In this document: positions 1 to 11,126 of the stretch, one piece after another | How positions within the stretch are numbered: the stretch's first letter is position 1 | Layout: each line of letters starts with the position of its first letter | Source: Portulaca oleracea | Taxonomy: Eukaryota > Streptophyta > Magnoliopsida > Caryophyllales > Portulacaceae | Assembly (NCBI GenBank): GCA_029582165.1 | Contig: CM055884.1 | Location: forward strand, 13,582,537-13,646,536 | Reading direction: 5' to 3' | DNA length: 64,000 bases | Position numbers and translations under genes: made by a program | Notes under the pieces: generated by a model | What the model was told of the DNA's origin: nothing | What the model saw: the letters and a program-made list of their open reading frames with translations, nothing else | Databases searched by the model: none

Positions 1-510
1 TTCTAGGGGTATTACTTAAAATAATTATCGTTAATCACAACATTTTCGTGAATTAAAAAACTATAGCATAATTGATTAGTTTAATCTAACTTATTTGTAT
101 TTTACATGTTGTTAAAAGTGAAGTATTGTGGTTAATAAAATTGCAAAATTAAAATGATTATACATCTAATCTTTCAAAAAAAAAAAAAAGAAGCATAAAA
201 GTAGTAACTTTATGGAGAATTTTTAGTGGAAGATTAGAATATATTACCTCCAAATTTGAAGGGGAGTAACTCGAATAAGGCAGTGGGTGAGAGTGAGATT
301 TCATGTCTAGCTGCAAATAATAGTAGTGTGATGAGTATAAGTAGAAGTAAATTTAGAGTAGTAAGACAATGGAATAACATTACCTATTCAAATAGAAATG
401 CTCTATATTTTAACTTCCAAACGAGTATAAGTAACTAAAAGTAAATTTAGAATAGTAAAGCAGTGGAATAAAAACCTTAGAATTGTGATATAAAGCAATA
501 GTAGTATATA
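1..510. other. AT-rich intergenic DNA, no gene seen
   Basis: This stretch is AT-rich, with short A runs near 178-190. The only open frames are short and resemble nothing I recognise. It is probably flank of the host module. Confidence 0.6.
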
Positions 511-843
511 GGGTTTTTGGCTCAAAATAATCCGAAGTCGAAGGTCATTGGCTGAAAATAATCAAAACACACTTTTTGGCTGAAAATAATCCAAACTTTT
601 AACATATTTACTCGAACTAAACCGAAATCGATTTCCAGCGTCAGAATTTTGACTGGGTAGCCGGAGCAGGTGTTTTTTTAATTGATTTTGGTTTTGAATT
701 TATGCTGACTGGGGTCTACATAAGCTGACCGGTCAGCATTTTGACGTCGGAAATCAATTTCGGTTTAGTCCGAGTAAATAGGTTAAAAGTTTGGATTATT
801 TTCAACCAAAAAGTGAGTTTGGATTATTTTGAGCCAAAAACCC
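511..843. mobile_element. Foldback MITE with long terminal inverted repeats
   Basis: The left arm begins GGGTTTTTGGCTCAAAATAA and the right end is its reverse complement. The arms pair for more than 110 bases, enclosing a short centre near 660-720. The outer flanks read TA on both sides, consistent with a TA target duplication of the Tc1/mariner type, but the family was not identified. The phrase GGCTGAAAATAATC recurs inside the left arm. No coding capacity is visible. Confidence 0.75.
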
Positions 844-845
844 TA

Positions 846-854
846 GTATGTATG

Positions 855-916
<62 letters not shown>
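846..916. repeat. (TA)n microsatellite
   Basis: An uninterrupted run of TA dinucleotides begins after a short TATG tract, directly beside the right end of the foldback MITE. Its length is likely polymorphic. Confidence 0.95.
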
Positions 917-918
<2 letters not shown>

Positions 919-1421
919 AGCAATGGAATAGAGTATGCATTAATAATGGTATAATTATTGATCATATAACGGATAATAACGAAGAGACAATAAGAAAGAT
1001 TTAGGTGTTTATAATGAGCAATGAGTGAAAGAGAACTTATTCTTTTGGCCTTTTGGTATTTCTATCACTGAATGTCATTTAGTTGAATATAATAAATCAT
1101 ATTTACATTTTATGTATAATAAATTGCAGTAATTATTGATTTTTACAATCTTTTGATTTTGTACAATAGTCCTTGAAAAATATGAGGAACTTAAAGGTCC
1201 AATTGCAATTGGATAATGACTTTTCAACATTATCATTCCATATTTGATATTTGATATTAATTGTAAAGTTTAATTAAAAATTGATATAATGATTTCATCC
1301 TAAGCTACATACTAATTAATGACACGGGCAATTTAATAGGTTGAGATTTACACGTGGCATCATTTGGTGATGGGTTGGGATTGACACATGACATCTTCTC
1401 ATTGTAGATGGTTTTGTTTTA

Positions 1422-1459
<38 letters not shown>

Positions 1460-1817
1460 TAATAGACTAGTACAAGGAAACATAGGCATCCTCGGATGTA
1501 ATTTAATAAAGGCATATGTACATACGACCATAGTTATGTCTCTTAGCACCGATAACAGGATTATCAGCTACTACATCAGTATACAACAACTACTTTTCAT
1601 GTTGTTGGATGAAAAATTAAATTGGACAACTGCTTGAGTCAGACTTAAAGCAAACACAGTGAGGACAACAGCTCATGTGTTCGGCTAACCATTACATAGT
1701 GATGGTAGTTGGATCATATATTAAGGAATCATAATATTAATAATGCACAATGACAAGCACTTTTAATAGTGAAAAGATTAGTAAAAATCTTTAGAATTTT
1801 GAAACGAAACGCAAAAT
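917..1817. other. Intergenic DNA downstream of host copy A
   Basis: AT-rich sequence with no recognisable gene. It lies 3' of the final exon of the minus-strand host gene of copy A and would hold its 3' UTR. One AAT microsatellite sits inside. Confidence 0.55.
1429..1460. repeat. (AAT)n microsatellite
   Basis: About ten tandem AAT/ATA triplets within otherwise unremarkable AT-rich DNA. Confidence 0.9.
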
Positions 1818-2366
1818 TTAAGTCGTCACCTCGCCAGCATCAGCATGCTGCAGCCATTCTAGTGATTTAATACAATTAGCAACGAATCTCTTTCTCTTCT
1901 CTTTGTCCATCGGTTTCAACAACATTACAATCTGCAATAATTCACCAGATTTCCCATTATGACATGAGCTAATTAAAACCCTTTTCACTGAGTATTAAAT
2001 GTTATTCACAAACTTACGTCTCCCTCCTCCATCGTTTCAAACATCACCGCAATTGACCTCCCTCTGGGAATAACCTTATTCCCCCACTTAGCCAACCGAG
2101 GAATAGCACGAGGGGGCGCAAGGTGTAACAACCTATGATGCTTATAGAATCAGCACTACAAGATGACGTTTAAAACATAAGCAACTTAAGTATAGGTGGA
2201 AATAATTAAGATGTAGTGTTGTAAGCAACAAAGTAGAAGAAGTAAAAACATGTAATAATGGCAGGAAACAATGTACGCCAACTTCCCTCTTACAAAAGCG
2301 AATCTTGTTCGCCAGCTCACCCATGCCTTCCAGAAGAAAATGCCACACATCATCTGCCCATGCATA
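1818..2366 (-). pseudogene. Host copy A, DUF1985/PMD-like gene, 3' exons
   Basis: Three exons are recognised by alignment with copy B. The final exon, 1818-1931, is 38 codons, follows an acceptor ending TTGCAG and ends in TAA; its last residues EVTT are identical in copy B. The middle exon, 2018-2155, is 46 codons with donor GTAAGT. The third, 2250-2366, is the 3' remainder of the large exon, cut by E1. The middle exon's second codon is TGA where copy B has Trp, so the gene is dead. Predicted protein features such as FYKHHRLL and AIPRLAKW resemble the plant transposon-associated DUF1985/plant-mobile-domain group. The family name is tentative and the function unknown. Confidence 0.65.
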
Positions 2367-3340
2367 TGTTTCGTCCGCAATACAGTGCGGGAATTGTATC
2401 GTATCCACAGGGAGCGAGGTCTTTTTGTCAAAACTTTTACTACTATGCTTAGTTTAAGGTAATAAAACGATTAAGCAGGGGAAAAGGGAACAAAGATAAA
2501 TTATCGGCCGAAAACAGAGGAAAAGAGGCTCAAGGGTCGGTATCGCCTCCTAATGGTCACCCTAATCACTGGAAAGCCTCAATCAGGACACTAAGCCGGG
2601 ATAGAAGTTAGGTTATTGCAAGGATTAGAGCCACTCCAGGGCCTCTCCCGAGGTGTACCCGGATTTAACCATCGAGGTTCGTCCACTAAATGAATGAGGA
2701 CTTGCCAAGAGGGTTTGATGTGCAATTCACCCTACCCGAGCTTCTCCACTAAATGAATGAGGAGTTGCTCGGGTATCCATCCAATTTCCCTAAGGATTGT
2801 GTTTAAGTAGGTCTAGCGGGCTTCCACTACTTACTAAACCCCACAACCAATAGAGCTTTTGGATGAAAACCTCATAAACAAGGCTTAATGCCCTAACTAA
2901 GTCAAACCTTAGAAACGGGATCCCATTAGAGGCTAAACCTCCCCCTAAACATTAAGGGTACTAGCCACTAATCATGATGATAAACAATAAAACTAACAAG
3001 CTTAACATAAGAACCCTAAGCATGATATCTAGAAGAGGGAACACAACAAGATTAAACACAAACACTAGTTAAGACAATAATTAAGAGAGAGTAAATGAAG
3101 ACTTACCCAAAATAAGATGATGATAATAATAAAAAGATGAAAGAACACCAAAACTTGAATAAATACTTTTTCACAATAAATGCTTCTTCAAAAATGCAAT
3201 AATCCAAACCAAGAATACTCAAAGAAAGACAAGTTTATGTGATTAAAATGTGAAGATCCCCTTAGGGAAGAGTGCTAAGCTCTCTACAAAGCAAAGATGA
3301 ACAGTGAACAAAAGATAACTAGGTTTAGTTTTTGGACCGA

Positions 3341-3350
3341 GCTTAAATAC
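3341..3350 (-). promoter_or_regulatory. Putative TATA box of E1 LTR
   Basis: On the minus strand this reads GTATTTAAGC, about 60 bases downstream of the inverted-repeat array. The same box is in the other LTR at 15281-15290. Assignment rests on position and composition only. Confidence 0.45.
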
Positions 3351-3410
3351 ATTGGGAGAAAAATAACTAAAACGCGTCGTTTTGGCCTCAAAATTCCATC
3401 CGAACAGGGT

Positions 3411-3680
3411 CGTCACGGGCGCTACCTCAGGTCGTCACGCCCGTGACGAGGCGATTTCAAAATCTCGAACAAGAAGTCTTCGCTAGGGTCACGGGCGCTA
3501 CCACAAGCCGTCACGCCCGTGACCTCCTGGGTTTCAGCAACTTCAGGAATTCCTTCAGCTGGGTCACGGGCGCTACCAAGGATCGTCACGCCCATGACCG
3601 CTCTCGGCAAAATGGGAGAAATTCTGCTGAAATTGGTCACGGGCGCTACCAATGGGGGTCACGCCCGTGACCTCCTGGGT
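3411..3680. repeat. CpG-rich inverted-repeat array in E1 3' LTR
   Basis: Four successive hairpin units share the arms GGTCACGGGCG and CGCCCGTGACC, separated by about 15 bases and spaced about 60-70 bases apart. The array lies immediately upstream of the TATA-like box in the element's own orientation, so it is a candidate U3 enhancer. Substitutions between the two LTRs fall in some arms. Confidence 0.85.
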
Positions 3681-3924
3681 TTCCTTGACTTCTCTTTGCC
3701 TTAGCTCCAGGACGGGGGCCACTCCGAAAATTCCCGAGGTTGCTTCCTTGAATTCCCGAGTCGGGTTCTCGACGACGTCGACCAAGCAACTCCCAATGCC
3801 TCGGACCCAAACTAACCTGCATGAAATTAAAGGAAAACAGATAAGAGGCAATTATTGAGGAGGGTAACAAGAAATAATTCTAAGCAAGAGGAGCGATACT
3901 TAGGCTCAAAATCGAGCCTTAACA

Positions 3925-3936
3925 CCCCCCACACTT
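3925..3936 (-). other. E1 polypurine tract
   Basis: On the minus strand this reads AAGTGTGGGGGG and abuts the 3' LTR with a TG junction. It is the expected plus-strand primer. Three near copies occur further inside the element. Confidence 0.75.
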
Positions 3937-4450
3937 AGGGCTTTGCTCGTCCCGAGTCAAACTACACAAATACTACCCGAAACTAAAACACAAACTCCGC
4001 TTTCGCGGGAGATAACGGGTGCATTTAGCGTATGCACCAAACCCTTTCAACCCCCGGCATCCTGGTGGACGAGGTAGATCTCGTGAGGGTTTCTAGCAAC
4101 TCTACCCACAAAAGCCATGAGAATAAATGGAAGAGAGAAGGGAATGAAGAGTGAAAAACAAAACAAAGAAAACACGAGAGAAGAAGAAGATATTCGAGCC
4201 CCTAACAATGCACCTAGACACCCAACCGGTCTTACCAATCAAAAAGAAGGGGCAAACATGAACAAGCAAGGACACTTAGGTTGAAAGAATGCCAATCCTA
4301 GAGATTTTTAACCCCAAACAGTTTCATGATGAGTGAAGTCCTTGTGCATATGTGCAAGTGCGCCTCAAATTGCACTCTCTAGCCTAGGTCGGTCGATCGA
4401 AGAAGTTTTTATGCTCGAGCTCGGGTTTATTCAACGAGTTACTTAATTAA

Positions 4451-4900
4451 GTGTCACCCAAAACTGTTTGTGTCGCCCTTGGCTTTGTGACGGCCGTAGG
4501 AAACAAAGAAAAGGGCTCCGCATTCTCGAAGTTTTTAGTGTGTCACCCAAGACTATTGATGTCGCCCTTGGCTTTGTGACGGCCGTAGGAAACATAGAAA
4601 AGGGTTTCACATATTTTAACGATCCTTTATTACGTGTCACCCAAAACTATTGGTGTCGCCCTTGGCTTTGTGACGGCCGTAGGAGACATAGAAAAGGGTC
4701 CCACGGTTTTTTTAAGGATTTCTTTATTAAACGTCACCCAAATCTATTGGTGTCGCCCTTGGCTTTGTGACGGCTGTAGGAAACATAGAAAAGGGTTTCG
4801 CACTTTTTAGTGATTTTCTTGTTAAGTGTCACCCAACTCTATTTGTCGTCGCCCTTGGCTTTGTGACGGCCGTAGGAGACATAGAGCGGCGTTTCACTTT
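4451..4900. repeat. Five-unit minisatellite in E1
   Basis: Five imperfect units begin at about 4453, 4542, 4636, 4733 and 4828, each with GTCACCCAA, then CGCCCTTGGCTTTGTGACGG, then a variable 30-40-base tail. Periods are 89-97 bases. It lies in the noncoding region between the env-position ORF and the LTR. Confidence 0.9.
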
Positions 4901-5362
4901 CTCAATTAGATTATTAGGCGCGAGCAAGAGCATTAGACTACTAAGACCAACCAACTTTGGCAAAGAAAGGAACAAAAAAAAGGCGTGTAAATGGTAAGAA
5001 CAACACTTTCTCAATCAAAAGAGGGGTTTATTAGAAGTAAATCATGGCAATCAACCAAACTAAGGCCTATGATCATTCATGTCGGCCGCTTCTAGCCAAT
5101 TAGTTCAACCAATTAGGTGGCTATCTACACAATTATGGACAAGAACATCTCCTAAAAAGAAAAACAAACTCTTTTTGGGCTTTTTTTTTCACAACTTTTT
5201 CCCATTTTCTCTTTCATTTTTCACCACTTTTTTCGAATTTTTTTTTTCACATTTTTACACATTTTAGCACAACTTTTTTCACTTTTTTTTTATTAATAAA
5301 AGAAAGAAAAGCAACTAAAAGTACCTAAAAAGACTAGGTGCGCTACCCAAAACATAAAGATC

Positions 5363-5385
5363 TCCCCCCCCCCCCCCCCACACTT
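5363..5385 (-). other. PPT-like motif with long homopolymer
   Basis: The minus strand reads AAGTGTG followed by a long G run, matching the true PPT beside the LTR. It may act as an internal plus-strand priming site or be a relic of an earlier duplication. Confidence 0.5.
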
Positions 5386-6061
5386 AAAATCTACAATGTC
5401 CTCATTGTGGGAAAGGTGCCTCATGAATGGTAGAAAAAGATATAAACAAGCACCTAGCACGAAACAGCAAACAGTCAAACAAAGAACACAAAGGAAAGGG
5501 GGTGGCGCCCCGAGCCCACACGGCTCCAACAACAAAAGTCCCAACAAGTAGCATACTAGGGGTGCGCCACCAAAAAGAGAAAAACCATGCATGCAGCAGA
5601 AAGGAATAAGAAAAAGAAACGAAAAAGAGAAGAGGAACGGTCTTACTAAGAAGCGTCTGGAAGTCATAAGTAAACGCCGAACCATCGGGGGACAAAGGGG
5701 AAAAAGGAATGGTTAGGAAAAGAAAGAGAAAGAAAAAGGCATGCATGAATATGTACAACGACCACAGAAAACTAAAGAGAAAAACAACGAAAAGTAACGA
5801 AAACAGAAAGATATTTACAACATGTACATTATGAGAGATACGACCCTTGTAATGCTCGATGTTGTTGAGCGAAAACTGGGAAAAACACAGCACAAGAGTC
5901 ACACACTTAAAAGAGTGCGGAGTATCCAACAAACCATGACTTTCAACGACCAATCATGGATGTAAAACGTCAACTCCACAGACCGAAACCTTAGACACTA
6001 GGGGGAGAGAGGGGATTCACACACCCAACAACATAACCTAAACCCGACCGAGCAAAATAAG

Positions 6062-6075
6062 CACCCCCCACACTT
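6062..6075 (-). other. PPT-like motif just after env-position ORF
   Basis: The minus strand reads AAGTGTGGGGGGTG, identical to the true PPT through its junction dinucleotide. It lies 60 bases past the env-position stop codon. Confidence 0.5.
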
Positions 6076-6134
6076 GTCATGCAAAAACAAGCAATATACA
6101 CAATGAAAGAGATTAGGGGGGGAAACTCTTACAA

Positions 6135-7613
6135 TCACTGTTGATCGAAGCCCCCGGGAGGGGGACGATCGGAGGGGTAGTAGCCGGCGGGTGGGAACCA
6201 TCCGTAGGGTGGGCGTTGGCCGCCTCCGCTATAGTAGCTGTAGCGGAGATCATTGAGAATCTCACCATGTTGCTGCAACCTTGTTTGGAGGTTCTCCAAT
6301 ATCGCATGATCTTGTTGTTGGAGGGTGCGGATGTCCTGGATGCCGGCATAAATGTTGTTGAGTTGGGTGGACATAGCAGAGAAGTCCACCGAACCCATGC
6401 CGGAAAGCATTTGCGCTTGCCCCTCACCTCCTCCTTCCTCCTCACTCTCCTCTTCTTCTTCCTCACTTTGCTCCTCCTCACTCCCTAGAGGGCTCCCCTC
6501 ATCTTCACTCTCCGCCTCGAGTGGTTCACCTTGGAGAATGAGATTGCTCCGCGGCTCGCAGGACCAAGTACTTCGGTTCCGAACATCAAGGTGAGCCGCG
6601 TTCGTTCGAAAGTCGAAGTTGGTCATTCGGCGGGGTTTTGTGTCGTGCACGTAATTGATGAGCAGGCGGTCCTGGGCAAAGATCTTCATGTTTATAAGCC
6701 GGACGCCGTCCAGGGGTTGACACTCAAAGTGCGGGGCTGTCCTCTTCATGTAGGGCCCGAAGCCACACCGTTCGACAATATAAGAAATGATGTGCCCCAT
6801 ACCAATGGTGTACTTCCGGGTCGCCCGTGAAATCTCATGGAATTGGTGGAGAATCACCGAGGCCGTGTTGACCCTCCGTCCAAGCAAGGCATTAAGGATG
6901 ATGAAGAGATCTGCCTTGCGGACGTTGTTGCGCCCTTCGTCGCGCCCGACCACCGAATTGGTGATCAAGCGATGCAAGTATCGTACGACGGGGTTGCAAA
7001 CATCTCGTGCTTTGGTGCGCTAAGGGTCAAAGTAACGGCAATGTGAGCAAAATGTACCAACATCCGCCCTGGCCCGACAAGTTAGGAGCTTCATGGCCCT
7101 ATTGGCCGGGAAACGGTCGATCTCCTCGGCGGGAATACCACCCACAGGAAGGTGCAATTTTTCACTCAATTCATTCAAAGTGAGTTGCACTAGCCTCCCA
7201 TTGATTTGAAAGCTCAAAGTAGCGTCACTCCGATTTGGCCTTTCGATTTGCAAGGAACTCAGAAACTCAAGAACAACTTGGTCATAAACTTTAGTCTTGA
7301 TTTTCACAAATACTTGCCACCCTAGGACTCCGAAAAGGTAGTCTAGACTAGGTTTAAGATTCATGTCCCGACATGTCTCTTCGTGGTAAATAAAAGGGAC
7401 CGCAATCTTCCTAGTCCGGAACTTTAGGTATTTATCCCTATGCCAATAGGAACGCCAATTTATTCTAGAAGGGTCTGCTACCACCATTGACTCAGATTCA
7501 GAACGGATGGGAGGTGCCATACCTTCAGGGGGTGGTGGTGGTCCCGTACCGGAAGAGGAACCGGGGCCGGAGGTGGATTGGCGTTGGCGCTTGGACGGAC
7601 TAGAGCTAGCCAT
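6135..7613 (-). pseudogene. E1 env-position ORF (plant transposon protein-like)
   Basis: One frame of about 493 codons, open from ATG at 7613 except for a single TAG at 7020-7022. The N-terminus is Ser/Pro-rich. A central alpha/beta-looking domain with LSFQINGRLVQLTLNEL and LPVGG resembles the 'putative plant transposon protein' domain found in extra ORFs of plant gypsy elements. The C-terminal third has a run of Glu (SEEEEEESEEEGG) and a Gly/Pro/Tyr-rich tail. No signal peptide or membrane segment is evident, so a viral envelope role is not supported by sequence. It sits 3' of pol, as in Athila elements, and is preceded by a second hairpin array at 8025-8325. Confidence 0.7.
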
Positions 7614-8024
7614 CTTTCACTCAAAGGGTAGTAGATCTGAAGAGAGGAGGAGGTTAGGGTGAACCGTTCTTTCTCTAGCACCCAACTCACGGGGGTTGGA
7701 GTTATGATTCTAGAGAGAGAAAGGTGAATGGTAAAGGTGGTGGATGTGGTGGAGGGTGGTAGTGGTGGCTCTTGAAGGTTAGGGTTTTGAGAGAAAGAGT
7801 TAGGGTGAATGAAAGGGATGGGGAATGGTGAAATTAGGGTTTTTGAAGTGGAAGAATGGAGGGAAGTGAAGATTTGAGGGAGAGTGAAGGATGATGAGAG
7901 TGTGGAAGAAGAAGAATTTGGGAGTTAGGGTTTGAGAGAAAGAGAGCAAATGTCACGGTGGGAAGAAAATGGAGGAAGAAAGAGGCTGAAATCGCGAAAT
8001 GGGGCTTTTAATTTCCGAAAATTA
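7614..8024. other. E1 spacer upstream of env-position ORF
   Basis: On the minus strand this is C/T-rich leader between the internal hairpin array and the env-position ATG. No ORF is supported. Confidence 0.5.
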
Positions 8025-8325
8025 GGTCGTCAAGCCCTTGACGACCTGGAAAACAGTAATTGGCAAGGGCAGGGTAGCGGGCGTGACCAGAGGTCGTCAC
8101 GCCCGTGACGACCTGGGTTTTGAGAAAATACTGGGCTGGGGTCACGGGCGTGAGCCCAGGGCGTAACGCCCGTGACGGCGTTGGGCGATTTTGGGATCAG
8201 GAACTCAAAAGGGGTCACGGGCGCTACCAATGCTTGCCACGCCCGTGACCGCTCTCGAAAAATCTGCAAATTAAATTTTCAAATTAGGTCACGGGCGCTA
8301 CCAATGGGGGTCACGCCCGTGACCT
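8025..8325. repeat. Internal copy of the E1 hairpin array
   Basis: It repeats the LTR motif: GGTCACGGGCG and CGCCCGTGACC arms, including the phrase CTACCAATGGGGGTCACGCC also present in the LTR. It lies between pol and the env-position ORF, in the same relation to that ORF as the LTR array has to the main promoter. Confidence 0.85.
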
Positions 8326-8482
8326 CCCTGATTTCACCCTTCTCAAAAATTTTCTAACTTCCAACCTTTTTCCCAACTCCTCTACACCCAAATATACTTT
8401 ATAATGACTCCAAAAGTCCTCCCTTCACCAGAATGTTGAATAAAAAACCTCCCTTTCTACCATCAAATGGATCAAAACTACA

Positions 8483-8494
8483 CACCCCCACACT
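8483..8494 (-). other. PPT-like motif downstream of pol
   Basis: The minus strand reads AGTGTGGGGGTG, close to the true PPT. It lies about 190 bases past the end of pol. Confidence 0.45.
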
Positions 8495-8681
8495 CATTCT
8501 TTTTCACGACTCCAAAAATTTTCTTCTTTCTTCACCCCCCCTTTTTTTTTTGAAAGACCTAGAACTAATACTTCGGAAAACGAAAGCAAAGAAAAAGAAT
8601 AAAAGGAAATAAAGAAAAAGAACGAGGGTTGCCTCCATAGAAGCGCTTGTTTAAGGTCCCGAGCCTGACCATTATGAACTT

Positions 8682-9056
8682 TCACTCTCCAGCTCTCGGG
8701 AAGTAGATAACACATGCCATGGGGATTGTTTCGGGATGAAAATAAGGCTTAAGCTTTGAAGCATTTACCTTGAATGTGCCCCCATCTTGCCTTTGAAGCT
8801 CAATGACTCCGAAAGGGTGGACCTTTTCAACCCGGAATGGGCCCGTCCATCTTGTCTTCAACTTTCCGGGAAAGAGCTTTAGCCTCGAGTTGTAGAGTAG
8901 GACATGGTCGTTATCATGGAATTCTCTCTTGTTTAACCTCTTGTCATGCCACAACTTTGTCCTCTCCTTGTAAATCTGATTGTTCTCATAGGCATCCCGG
9001 CGAATTTCATCGAGCTCCTCCAATTGCAACATCCTCTTCTCGCCCGCCTCCTTCAA
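8682..9056 (-). pseudogene. pol: E1 integrase C-terminal segment
   Basis: This segment continues the pol frame without shift after the TAA at 9060-9062 and ends at TGA 8682-8684. It contains the gypsy-type integrase C-terminal fold signature with LKTRWTGPFRVEKVHPFG and ASKLKPYF. No chromodomain follows, as expected for Athila. Confidence 0.85.
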
Positions 9057-9059
9057 GTC

Positions 9060-11120
9060 TTAGTTGATGCGCTTCACGACCCAATGGGTCCTATGTTCCA
9101 ACTCGACCGGAAAGTGGCAAGACTTACCGTAAACTAGCCGGAAAGGTGTAGTTCCAATCGGTGTCTTGTACGTCGTGCGGTATGCCCATAAAGCGTCGTC
9201 GAATTTGTCGGCACAATCTTTCCTCGATGCACCGACGGTCTTTTCAAGGATCCTCTTCAATTCCCGGTTGGTGATCTCGGCTTGCCCACTTGTTTGCGGG
9301 TGATAGGGAAGGCCTCGCTTGTGAACCACCCCATATTTGGCTAGGAGCAATTGGAATTTTTGCTCAATAAAGTGCGATCCATTGTCACTTATTACTACCC
9401 TTGGTACACCGAAACGTAGGAAGATAATTCTCTTGAAGAGCTTGGAAACCACCCGGGCATCACAAGTTGGGCTCGCCACGGCCTCCGCCCATTTGGATAC
9501 GTAGTCCACCGCTACGAGGATGTACTTGTTACCCCTTGATGATGGGAAAGGACCCATATAATCGATCCCCCAAACATCAAAGATTTCGACCTCCAAGATG
9601 TAGTTGAGAGGCATCTCGTTCCTCCGGGAGATATTGCCACTTCGTTGGCACTTATTGCACGCCTTGACATAGGTGTTGACGTCTTTAAATAGCGTGGGCC
9701 AATAATAGCCCGATTGAAGCACCTTTGCCGCTGTTTTGGAAAGGCCACCGTGACCACCACAAGGCATATCATGACAGTGGGCGATGATTGAGGAAGCTTC
9801 TCGTTGATGCACACATCTCCGGTAAACCCCATCCTTGCACAACTTGAAGAGGTACGGATCGTCCCAATAGTATGACTTTGCTTCGTGAAGGAGCTTTTGC
9901 TTCTCATGAGACGTCAATCCCGGCATTAGAACCCCACCTACCAAGTAGTTCACTATGTCGGCGTACCACGGTAGTTTATCCTCTACCACAGCCAATAAAT
10001 GTTCATCCGGGAACGAATCGTTGATTGGGGGATCCTTGTGCTCAACCACGATTCTTGATAGGTGATCCGCCACCACGTTGTGCATCCCGGCTTTATCCCG
10101 TATCTCGATGTCAAATTCTTGAAGGAGAAGAACCCATCGAATGAGGCGGGGTTTCGCATCCTTCTTTTCCAATAGGTACTTGAGAGCCGAGTGGTCGGTG
10201 AAAACCACTACTTTGGAGCACAACAAATATTGCCGGAATTTTTCAATGGCAAAAACCATCGCTAGAAGTTCCTTCTCAGTTGTGGAGTAGTTCCGCTGGG
10301 CATCATCCAAAGTTCTACTAGCATAATGGATCACATATGGTAATTTGTTCTTCCTTTGGCCCAATACCGCCCCGACGGTGAAATCGCTTGCATCACACAT
10401 AATCTCAAACGGGATATCCCAATCAGGCGGTTGAATGATAGGGGCCGTGACGAGTGCATGTTTGATCTTCTGAAACGCCTCAAGACACTCGTTAGATAAC
10501 AAAAAGGGGGTGTCTTTGGCGAGGAGTTCAGTCAAAGGCCTCGCTACCTTCGAGAAGTCCTTGATGAAGCGGCGATAAAAACCCGCATGCCCAAGGAAGC
10601 TTCTCACCCCTTTTACAGAAGACGGGGGCGGTAGTTTCTTGATGACCTCGATCTTTGCCCGATCGACCTCAATACCCCATTCCGACACTACATGGCCAAG
10701 AACTACCCCTTCTTGGACCATGAAGTGACATTTCTCCCAGTTGAGGACAAGGTCGACTTCTTCGCACTTCGATAACACCGTTTCGAGGTTTTTCAAACAG
10801 GCCTCGAAGGTGTTACCATAGACGGAGAAGTCGTCCATGAAGACCTCCATGATACTCTCAATGCAATCAGAGAAAATGGCCATCATATGGCACTGGAAAG
10901 TGGCTGGGACGTTACATAATCCAAACGGCATCCTCCAATAAGCGAAGGTACCGTATGGGCATGTGAAGGTAGTCTTCTCCTGATCATTTGGATGGATCGG
11001 GATCTGGAAAAACCCGGAGAACCCATCCAAATAGCAGAAGTAAGAGTGCCTCGCCAGTCTTTCCAGCATCTGATCGATGAAGGGCAAGGGGAAGTGATCT
11101 TTTCTAGTGGCGTGGTTCAA
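9060..11120 (-). pseudogene. pol: E1 pol: reverse transcriptase, RNase H, integrase
   Basis: A segment of 686 codons. Reverse transcriptase covers roughly residues 1-180, with the catalytic FMDD at about 94-97 and [12 protein letters not shown] just before it. RNase H follows near 240-360 with [16 protein letters not shown] and [11 protein letters not shown]. Integrase starts near 440 with an HHCC-type finger ending CNKCQRSG, and the core shows [18 protein letters not shown] and the conserved Glu in [10 protein letters not shown]. The frame opens upstream into the protease segment but is cut by TAA at 11127-11129, at the position where a Tyr normally follows CID. It ends at TAA 9060 before the integrase C-terminus. 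All catalytic residues are present; only stops disable it. Confidence 0.92.
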
Positions 11121-11126
11121 TTTTCT

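Larger units (their letters stand above)
2367..3924 (-). repeat. E1 3' LTR
   Basis: 1558 bp, identical in length to the partner at 14307-15864. The minus-strand termini are TGTTAAGG... and ...CGAAACA. It carries a hairpin-forming repeat array at 3411-3680 and a TATA-like box (minus strand GTATTTAAGC) at 3341-3350. Confidence 0.95.
3937..6134. other. E1 3' noncoding region
   Basis: About 2.2 kb between the env-position ORF and the PPT. It contains a tandem minisatellite, two extra PPT-like motifs and T-rich stretches. The open frames here are low-complexity and are not called genes. Long noncoding 3' regions are usual in Athila-type elements. Confidence 0.6.

Noticed and set aside
5293..5953. 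Two overlapping minus-strand frames rich in Phe/Leu/Ser that look like membrane proteins
   Set aside because: They arise from T-rich noncoding sequence and a long C run between PPT-like motifs in E1. Composition is low-complexity and no domain is seen.
6141..7046. Several plus-strand frames of 60-115 codons
   Set aside because: They are antisense shadows of the E1 env-position ORF, which has the better composition and a recognisable domain.
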